Source of the DNA: Aurantiochytrium sp. KH105
Taxonomy: Eukaryota; Sar; Bigyra; Thraustochytrida; Thraustochytriidae
Direction of reading: 5' to 3'
Length of the DNA: 64,000 bases
NCBI GenBank assembly: GCA_003116975.1
Contig: BGKB01000274.1
Coordinates: 62,001-126,000, forward strand
The notes below the pieces were generated by a model. That model was not told the DNA's origin. It searched no databases and worked only from the letters and a program-made list of their open reading frames with translations. This document shows, in pieces, positions 59,201-64,000 of the stretch (position 1 is its first letter; each line of letters opens with the position of its first letter). The position numbers and the translations under genes were made by a program.

Positions 59201-59536
59201 AATGGCCCGAACGACAAGGTCCATGACAGAGATGTCTGGTTCCTCGGTCTCGAAGCCGGCGTCACGGGCTTTGGCCTGGCCTTGCAGGAACCCGTAAGAC
59301 ATGAGTTTTTGCAAGCAGTCGAGTGAGGCCACAGCAACCTTGGGCTGCGGTGCCGCGAGCGCTAAGAGCAAGGGTTTCAGGTAAGCGTCGGCAGGCGATG
59401 ACCCAGCTTCGAGGTTCTCGTCCGAAGTCTCTTCGAGCCGCTTGAGCGCCTCGTTTGCGGCCTCCTTGAGGGCAGTCTGCTTGCGTCCAGCATCTTTGAG
59501 GATCCGCTTCAGGGTCGTTTCGAGCGTATCGCGCAT
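53243..59536 (-). CDS. BIG-type ARF guanine nucleotide exchange factor (Sec7)
   Basis: A 2097-residue single-exon protein of the BIG1/BIG2/Sec7p class, which activates ARF GTPases at the trans-Golgi. N-terminal DCB region (LLALAAPQPKVAVASLDCLQ), a Ser/Ala/Pro-rich insertion, then the HUS box (LNYDCDWDSIDLYSRIVK) near residue 510. The Sec7 domain spans about 680-872, with the catalytic Glu784 in FRIPGEAQKIDR and the AFAIIMLHTDLHSPNI motif. Downstream HDS repeats follow (MTWAPFCAVF-type, FVWGRVWSILSDHF, SDELRDLVLRC-type). Low-complexity acidic stretches interrupt the C-terminal half (about 1740-1790). The catalytic Glu is present, so it should be active. The first in-frame ATG is 59536; a GTG two codons upstream was ignored. 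Confidence 0.93.
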   Translation of the reverse strand: MRDTLETTLKRILKDAGRKQTALKEAANEALKRLEETSDENLEAGSSPADAYLKPLLLALAAPQPKVAVASLDCLQKLMSYGFLQGQAKARDAGFETEEPDISVMDLVVRAICACEDTEGKGNTTDDSVQLQVIKALLTAVTSAGCGVHETSLLNSVRACYHIHLYSRNPVNKTTAKATLTQMMSAIFQQMEVADARLPSGGSSRARASTASSLAPADQQPSSPPETNDSRPSATSDATAAAEATEDPDDADNDSAHIAATAASSSESGPDIPPVSAESPRVAPPADDFDACMYREVAEQLEMDSLSVGGSIPGGSPVARTGTLKTVSEGANGKSSQKARKQAKGKSAPFKSIQHKDAYLLFRALCKLSMKNQNLVDGTGAAGDNHIPDPIALRSKILSLDLVLSILEASGPAFRNNKDFVYAIKNYLTSSLVKNSVSSNTQVVGLSLRIFVALQSRFAEHLKEEIELVISKIFLPLLESSNSPHEHKVLVLEVFLQIAKDVETLVSIFLNYDCDWDSIDLYSRIVKVLSKLASDPRPTSPNGVLSQDDQQKVALHEMSLTSMVSILHSLAEFTHVQENLPGSSARLGPENPQEESAGAGGDNAGATTTDSEPVAPLPTTGEAGVQEIGEEDESTTQPNVSRHGGSVHAPSRTSVGGDSATLAPSVAAAGAQSLRRLKVDSFQQKQKYRRDIESAASKFLIKPKRGIDFLVKEGYIDRTPDDVASALLEFQDVFSKTKIGEFLGEDAGFNVETLYCYVDQLNFTDQVIDEALRVFLAGFRIPGEAQKIDRIIEKFAARYFENNPKSFPSADTAYVLAFAIIMLHTDLHSPNIPVEKKMTGQAFIAMNGGIAGGRDLDPDFLLGIYERIKTTEISLKEDDGEREREKSKARGGMGGAGSLGFFGNSREALSRRKRAAFSKERQEMVESASLLLPSARAGANGRSRQPGAPSTPTGRQSLLRVRSAGSGMASLHGQGQAAHPTADLVSETSSVSRNESAVAANGLGNGLAVKTDASALGDDAQADAEEEHEQGTARDQDEDEDEEGEDTGEAYFYDENDHVRPMFAVTWAPFCAVFSVNMQNTSEFVTVDAVTSGMKSALRIACRFGMADERRTLFDALTKFTLLSTTQEMKAKHIECVRALVEVVQLEGNYLGSSWEPALKCFSQLSRLQLIHSGATDDLAQAKLESATRRRSSGRLPRRRSMGTAANGGAHGDGSHGGTTSSAGEGSIFSYFQSGPTPEEAARMTDEDNAMRVVKALDMIQIDRIFLDSVNLGSNAIIEMVDALCAVSRMELQVSERATLGRSALDNKPRTFSLQKIVEVADSNMETRPRFVWGRVWSILSDHFTFAGCHKDVRISMYAIDSLRQLTVKFLEKDELTGFSFQLQFMAPFEQMIATSKSSELRDLVLRCSENIILTRSKHIKSGWRVLLNVLSVGGNDPNAEIHSLSFGILDRLVKEHVGALDAHFPELVRCLFSFASNRSNADTELSSKAMDLLEKALKKVLSAPDTTFSETRADDHEHVGRLWALVRSLAMLIGDSRAPVRMRAMGILFSELRAQAGRISPAVWSLLLRYGIFDLFAELRDCLQPFSAACITRIKHARVEYIHRAQAADEELLLALGSFMSPPVTPISPGYLLESGTQPLETTLGRVLSQLTDLLAKMLDGSLADESASALERPDWSSDMRETAMGLLFEDHLGIVERLALTNSGQVSGIGVAIMAKLLSQCGKDLGKPQWGLVVDCIDHIMSDSTPRFLTEKSTRRWLNLEPPENANDEEEDDEENSNEDDEDVDDVVDDHEKDKDEDQSLHANGEVQPVATPGGTNTSDDEAKTSEAKTSEPVKREGARFSFHVPIPGDLLPFSNSTAFTMSTVQLRMLEVMGRVLPGNMSGMSEANLLQVLDLIERSAAFSHEFNDDLSLRQELQRRGFMSDDTTGAPPSLLRQETMALGRYITLLFRADGDAEKIGLSTDTVSGVSSRLEQTLHSLFMHYLFQDRVRTAELEQMDSSSASRDATARRQARGSAVTESEAEVDMRHFTPVVAQSLHEVLHWDVSKMKRQLPWLYPLLTALLDCGNREVHAALRQIFDQQVSKLLGLDVAPSDR

Positions 59537-59645
59537 TGTCACGAGGCTCCGTCAATCCTTATGTTGGGGGGGGAATGAATCTGGCTATGCTCTGGGCGGC
59601 ACGCGGACCGCGCTCGGGCGGAAGAGCCTTGGGCTTGCGCTTGGA

Positions 59646-59748
59646 CCACGTGGCGTGGTCTGCTTGCTATCTATCTTCTTTCCCCTTTTATCCCGCTACG
59701 ATGTGGTGATAATCGATGAAGTAGCCGCTCTCCCACTGCACCACGTGG
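59646..59748. promoter_or_regulatory. Two CCACGTGG palindromes upstream of the ARF-GEF
   Basis: Identical 8-bp palindromes at 59646-59653 and 59741-59748, about 110 to 210 bp upstream of the BIG-type gene start. Confidence 0.4.
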
Positions 59749-60582
59749 TTGCCCCTTCCCTTCGAAAGCAGGTCAAGTCAAACCCGAGCCGTGCCGAAGA
59801 CTCACTCGCACCACGCGGTCCGAGGGGGCGGCCGAGCTTCCTTGGCGCGCCTTTGGCGCCCGCGCCCCGGCAGGCCGTCTTGGCCTGCTGCGCGCGCGCC
59901 TCTCCTTTCGACGCGGCGCAAAGTCGATTGCGAGCTGCTCTGACGAGCTCGCTTGCCAAGGTCGGCGAGATCCTGCGCACGGTCCTCATTCCACAGTTCC
60001 CACAACTAGACGCTTGCACGTTGCAAAAGATAGGAAAACTAGTCTGCGACTATAGTCCCAATCGACCAGTGGCTGCGTAGCTTTCTTTTTTTCCAAGCAT
60101 GATGGATGAGTCTAGGCCTAGGCTCGGTGTGTCCGTCTAGCGGTGCGGCCTCCATGATGATGGAAAGACCAAGCCCGCTCTTGCTCGGCCTCGACGTCGA
60201 GAGTGTCCTTTCTCAATCTGGTCATGGTTCTCGTGCATGCTCAAGCAGTTTCTGGCCTCCAGACCTGGCCTAGGTATAGCCTAGCGATCAGCCGGAAAGA
60301 GCCTTGGGGTTGGGATCATTCTGGCTTGGCTGGCTGTTGTTGGTCAGTTGGCCCGCTGATAATAAAGAATAAGGCAAGGAGTCGATCGCCCTTATGCTCG
60401 ACTTGCGCGGCCATTGTGCACTTGTGCAGAGCCGTTTGCTCACTTGCCGCGGGCAAGCGCAAGTGCGAATTGGCCGCGAGCCTGGCTGGGCCGCCGCGCC
60501 CTCTTTTGTCGTCTCTTCGCAGGTGGCCAAGGGCAGTCGCAAGTGCTGCGACCAAACCGCAATCCACTCCGACGGACGCACA

Positions 60583-60609
60583 CGCAGGCAGACAGGCAAG
60601 CAGGCAAGG
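60583..60609. repeat. CAGG/CAAG tetranucleotide microsatellite
   Basis: Imperfect CAGG/CAAG copies about 125-150 nt upstream of the PAPS transporter start codon. Confidence 0.75.
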
Positions 60610-60733
60610 ACGGGCGCGGAGGAAGGAGTAACAGGAGAGACGCGGGAGGGAAGGAGAGCGAAGAAACTACACGGTATCCACCGTGCCGACACCCGTTGAG
60701 ACCTGCGACGAAGGCGCCGCCGCAGTAGACACC

Positions 60734-62132
60734 ATGGCAGACGCGACGCTTTCCACGAGTTCTTTTCTGCCCGAGTGGGCCGAAAGCCTGGTGACGAACC
60801 TGGGCCTGTACTTTCTTATTTTCGCCATTGGATACGTGGCCATTCAGCAGGTCCGCAAGTACCCTGTGGCGCCCTCGGACCACAGCCTGTATGCCAAATT
60901 TGTTCGCTTCATGGTGTTTGGCGAGAGTGCATACGAGCAGGTGCCCACGGATAGCAATGAGAAGAAGTCGGAGGATCCTAAGCCGGAGCCGACCTTTGCT
61001 CTGCGCGCCATGATGCTGCTGTTCTGCGCAGGTGGTCTTTTGGGCTCGTACCTTTTGTGGGGCGTGCTCCAGGAGCGCATCATGACCAAAGAGTACGACC
61101 AGGGCAAGTTCGACTCGTCCATCTTTCTGGTCTTTTGCAACCGTCTTTTGGCCCTTGTCACGGCAGGCACCGTAATTAGCTTTACGGAAAAGTCGTCGAT
61201 GCGAGCGCCTTTCTACAAGTTCTCCTTCACCTCGTTGTCAAACGTGCTGAGCAGCTGGAGCCAGTTGGAGGCTCTCAAGTACATTTCCTTTCCGACTCAG
61301 GTGCTCGCCAAGTCGAGCAAGCTCATTCCTGTCATGCTCATGGGCAAGGTCATTTCCGGCAAGTCATATCCGACGTACGATTACGTGGTGGCCATTGTGA
61401 TCGGCTTTGGTGTTTCCGTTTTCACGCTCAACAACAGCGAGGGCGGCAACGGGGCCGAAAAGACCACCAGTTTTTCTGGCATCCTTCTTATTGCCTGCTA
61501 TTTGACTTTTGACTCGTTCACTTCTCGTAAGTTTCCCTTATCCAGTACCGGCGTTTGGGCGTTTGTTCGACAGTTCGACAGTTCGGCCATCCGTCGAAGA
61601 AAAGATACAAAACTGACCGACTGACAAATCGTTTTCGGCAAAATCGTTATTACAAACTACAGAGTGGCAGGGCCACCTCTTCAAGGAGTACAAGATGAGC
61701 TCGTACCAGATGATGTTCGGTGTTAACGCTTTCAGTTGCTTCTTTACTGTTTGCAGTCTCCTCGAGTCTGGAGAATTGTTTTCCTCGCTCGATTTTATCA
61801 TGAAGGACTCGACCATCGCGCAGGACATTCTCATGTTCAGTGTCACAGGTGCCACCGGCCAAATGTTCATTTTCTACACCATCAAGACCTTCGGCCCCCT
61901 GGTCTTCACCATCATTATGACTTGCCGTCAGCTCACGAGTATTGTCATCTCTTGCATTATCTACGGCCACACCATCAGCGGCCCATCCCTCATGGGCGCT
62001 GTGATTGTCTTCGGAGCCGTCGGATACCGTATCTACCGCCAAAACAGCGATCGTCAGCAAAAGGCGGCGGCTGAGAAGGCAGCAAAACTGGCCCGCGAGT
62101 CCCAACCCGTTGGCGATGTGGAGTTGAAGTAA
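60734..62132 (+). CDS. SLC35B2: Golgi PAPS transporter (SLC35B2/PAPST1-like), one intron
   Basis: The model is join(60734..61526, 61663..62132), 420 residues. The start ATG lies in GACACCATGG; an upstream GTG frame was ignored. The 136-nt intron (61527-61662) has a GTAAGT donor, a CTGAC branch site near 61620 and a CAG acceptor. Splicing gives TFDSFTS-QWQGHLF, matching the conserved SLC35B2 junction region. Family blocks are FYKFSFTSLSNVLSSWSQLE, ALKYISFPTQVLAKSSKLIP, VMLMGKVISGKSY, YKMSSYQMMFGVNAFSC and FTIIMTCRQ. About ten membrane helices are visible. It should carry the sulfate donor PAPS into the Golgi for sulfotransferases, such as those building sulfated cell-wall polysaccharides. The related SLC35B3 is the main alternative. 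Confidence 0.92.
61527..61662 (+). other. 136-nt spliceosomal intron in the PAPS transporter
   Basis: GTAAGT donor, CTGAC branch site about 43 nt before the acceptor, CAG acceptor. Phase 1. The flanking protein sequence matches the conserved family only if it is removed. Confidence 0.92.
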
Positions 62133-62364
62133 CATCTTCGAGAAACTCTTTACTATAGAGAAAAGCTTTTCCCAAGACTGTGCGTTACACACTCATGTGT
62201 GTGATAGATTACAGTTCAAGCCGATGCGCTCTTCCAAGTTGCCGGTGTGCCACTAGAAACAGTTTTCACCTTCACTTTACTTTTTTTCCCCTTCTTCTTT
62301 TCTGAATACACTTTGTTGTCCCGAAAAGTGAGAAAAAAAAAACCAATTTACAAAAAGAAAGCTC

Positions 62365-64000
62365 TCACGCTAAACGACGCGGATCTCGCGGTAAAAAGTT
62401 CTCCTCGCCACCACGCTGTTTCAATTTTGTAAAATACTTGCCTCGACGCAGACGTTTGTTTCGCATTGCAGAAATGACGTAGGAAAAGGTTGAGAGCGCG
62501 GACCCGGACCAACGCTCAGCATAGAGGCAAATGATCTGATCAATAAAGCCTCGCACATCACCGCGCATTGCCGCAGGTACTTTAGCGAGAAAGGGTTCGA
62601 TGATGTCTTGATGAAGATCTTCCGGAAACACAAGACGAGAAAACCCGTAAGTCGTGACGAATGGCCTGAAGAGCGCCCTATCGCGCTCATCCGTTGCAAT
62701 GTAAAGCGGGAGACTTTTATTCATGTGGCGCATGGTTGCGCCATGGTACTTGATGTACTTGTGAACGCTACGACGCTCCATAATCTGACTGTCGCCCCGA
62801 CGAAAGTGGATGGCGTTGTAACGCGGGGCCATCGGGGCCGCCGCTCGAAGGGCCAAAGCTTGCAGCGTCTTGGAAAATTCCATGCCGTACTGAATGAAAG
62901 CATAGTATTGGGCGTCCATGGTCGCGCAGCACTTCCACATGCCAGTCTTGTGCCAATACACGACGTCAGCCTTTTCGTTTGACCATCGTCGGTTGATCGT
63001 TTTTTCCTGCATAAAGGAAATCGCCGCGGGTTTCTCGTACATGCGCCAGGTACGGTTGCGAAAGATGAGATTCTCATACTCGTTCATGTCTCCTTCGTGA
63101 ACACGAATGCCGGCGTAAACGCGAGATGCGAGCAAATCGAGGTCCAAGACTTGGCCCATGTGTAAAATTTGCGACTTTTCGAATTTGTTGAAGCCAAGGT
63201 AAAAGTTGGCGTGTGGCGCGACAGGTGGTAGTACGAGTGTACGATTAAGCGCATTGGCTGCCAGAACAGCCCAGCGCAGGATGAGACGCTGGTTACCCCA
63301 GCCCCCGGAAGGCTGATAGAGAAAGAAGCGCCCGACTTCGTCATGGCGAAGCTTATAACGTTCTGGAACTCTAGACCAGCGAGCCGAGTCCCGATAGAGC
63401 GTGCTATCGAGGTCGATGCCGGCAAGGGCGGCGAGCTCGTGATAGGTTCTGAAAGTTTCAACCGATGCATCGTCGCCATCATTGTCTTCCACTTCGTCTG
63501 ATCCTTCCTCGTCACCGGCTTGCTGCACCCCCGAGGGAGATCGCTGATCAGGACTGCGTTCGTACGCATCAATATCAAGAGCATTGTTCTCTTTCGACCC
63601 GGCATTCGAGCTTTCCGCAAAGCTTCGGAGGCCCGTGGAGACCTCGGGTTCGTTGGGTGCTTTGACGGTTTGACTCTCGCGTGAGGGGCCATCAGCGGTC
63701 ATGATGCGCACAAGTTCGTCTGCTCCAACAACGACGGCTCCATCACGCTCAGCTCGCTTCGCGAGCTCTCGAAATCCAGCTGCGAGGTTTCCTTCGGGGC
63801 ATGGTGGTTGATCAGCGTTTTGCTTTGTCGAAGAAGAGGAGGAGGAAGAAGAAGTTGTTGTTGTTTCTTCTGGAGTGTCTTCAAGTAGTTTCGAGGGCGC
63901 GGTGTTCCATGCCCACGCGGCAGCTTCTCGTTCAAGGCTTGCTATAGCATCCGCGAGAGCGTGTTGCTCGGCATCTTTGCCAATGCCGGAAGACGTGGCA
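62365..64000 (-). CDS. GDP-fucose O-fucosyltransferase-like protein (partial, N-terminus off the right edge)
   Basis: The frame is open from the stop codon at 62365 to the window edge without interruption: 544 residues, N-terminus missing. The Met at 63702 is internal. The first part is Thr/Ser-rich low complexity. The catalytic domain from about 63370 down shows QPSGGWGNQRLIL (nucleotide-sugar-binding loop), LPPVAPHANFY, NAIHFRRGD (the HxRRGD motif of O-fucosyltransferases), LYIATDERD and GSALSTFSYVI, in the family's order. These features fit the GT65/GT68 and plant O-FucT-like superfamily that use GDP-fucose. Acceptor unknown. A signal anchor may lie beyond the edge. Confidence 0.82.
   Translation of the reverse strand, partial: ATSSGIGKDAEQHALADAIASLEREAAAWAWNTAPSKLLEDTPEETTTTSSSSSSSSTKQNADQPPCPEGNLAAGFRELAKRAERDGAVVVGADELVRIMTADGPSRESQTVKAPNEPEVSTGLRSFAESSNAGSKENNALDIDAYERSPDQRSPSGVQQAGDEEGSDEVEDNDGDDASVETFRTYHELAALAGIDLDSTLYRDSARWSRVPERYKLRHDEVGRFFLYQPSGGWGNQRLILRWAVLAANALNRTLVLPPVAPHANFYLGFNKFEKSQILHMGQVLDLDLLASRVYAGIRVHEGDMNEYENLIFRNRTWRMYEKPAAISFMQEKTINRRWSNEKADVVYWHKTGMWKCCATMDAQYYAFIQYGMEFSKTLQALALRAAAPMAPRYNAIHFRRGDSQIMERRSVHKYIKYHGATMRHMNKSLPLYIATDERDRALFRPFVTTYGFSRLVFPEDLHQDIIEPFLAKVPAAMRGDVRGFIDQIICLYAERWSGSALSTFSYVISAMRNKRLRRGKYFTKLKQRGGEENFLPRDPRRLA

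Larger units (their letters stand above)
59537..60733. promoter_or_regulatory. 1.2-kb divergent region between the ARF-GEF and the PAPS transporter
   Basis: Two identical CCACGTGG palindromes lie at 59646-59653 and 59741-59748. A plus-strand frame from 59442 to 60080 is open and its end looks partly protein-like, but it has no usable ATG and starts inside the neighbouring gene. A CAGG/CAAG run at about 60583-60609 precedes the transporter start. No gene is called. Confidence 0.5.

Noticed and set aside
59442-60080. 212-codon plus-strand frame with a VVIIDEVAAL segment recalling a helicase motif II
   Set aside because: It starts inside the BIG gene at a non-obvious start, has no in-frame ATG in the intergenic part, and no other helicase motif is present.
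1-64000. Retroelements, transposons, tRNA and rRNA genes
   Set aside because: No reverse transcriptase, integrase, transposase or capsid-like reading frame, no long terminal repeats, and no tRNA or rRNA signature was recognised by eye. A covariance-model scan for tRNAs was not possible here.

Overview
This window reads as nuclear DNA from a GC-rich, intron-poor, gene-dense protist that builds motile flagella. The best guess is a thraustochytrid-type stramenopile (Labyrinthulomycetes). That assignment is inference. It rests on long uninterrupted reading frames with strong G/C-ending codon bias, very few and short introns with a CTGAC-type branch point, good Kozak contexts, Pro-Thr-x-x-Pro-Thr surface repeats common in stramenopiles, flagellar and microtubule genes (CFAP52, katanin p80), and a Golgi sulfation and glycosylation set. 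No bacterial operon, organellar gene, rRNA, CRISPR array or retroelement was seen, and no tRNA was recognised by eye.

Layout, left to right: a vacuolar-sorting-receptor-like PA-domain protein cut by the left edge (-); a calcineurin-B/CHP-like EF-hand protein (+); an aspartyl beta-hydroxylase/sulfotransferase fusion with a 46-nt intron (-); a 44-codon small ORF (+); a histidine acid phosphatase (+); a small Cys/His/Asp protein of bacterial type (+); lysine-ketoglutarate reductase/saccharopine dehydrogenase (-) and, divergently, antiquitin ALDH7A1 (+); a GT90/CAP10 glycosyltransferase (-); RNA 3'-phosphate cyclase (+); a nardilysin-like M16 protease (+); a folate-receptor-like GPI protein (+); an SCP/CTDSP phosphatase (-); a PT-repeat membrane protein (-); CFAP52 (+); MPDU1 (-); a 4030-residue DUF3638/DUF3645 protein (-); snurportin-1 (+); katanin p80 (-); a BIG-type Sec7 ARF-GEF (-); a PAPS transporter with one intron (+); and an O-fucosyltransferase-like protein cut by the right edge (-).

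The clearest functional grouping is the divergent lysine-catabolism pair: AASS converts lysine to aminoadipate semialdehyde and ALDH7A1 oxidises it. The ALDH7A1 frame also has two in-phase starts 28 codons apart, the arrangement known from the human gene, which suggests dual mitochondrial and cytosolic products. A looser theme is secretory-pathway glycosylation and sulfation (MPDU1, GT90, O-FucT, PAPS transporter, sulfotransferase fusion). The most unusual proteins are the hydroxylase/sulfotransferase fusion, the nardilysin with a second acidic tract and a Tudor-like insert, and the giant DUF3638 protein with helicase-like motifs.

Intergenic regions carry tetranucleotide microsatellites, often in 5' leaders, and CACGTG palindromes, three of them in the acid phosphatase promoter. 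Start codons below were placed on real ATGs. Several long frames extend upstream only through TTG or GTG, and these extensions were discarded.
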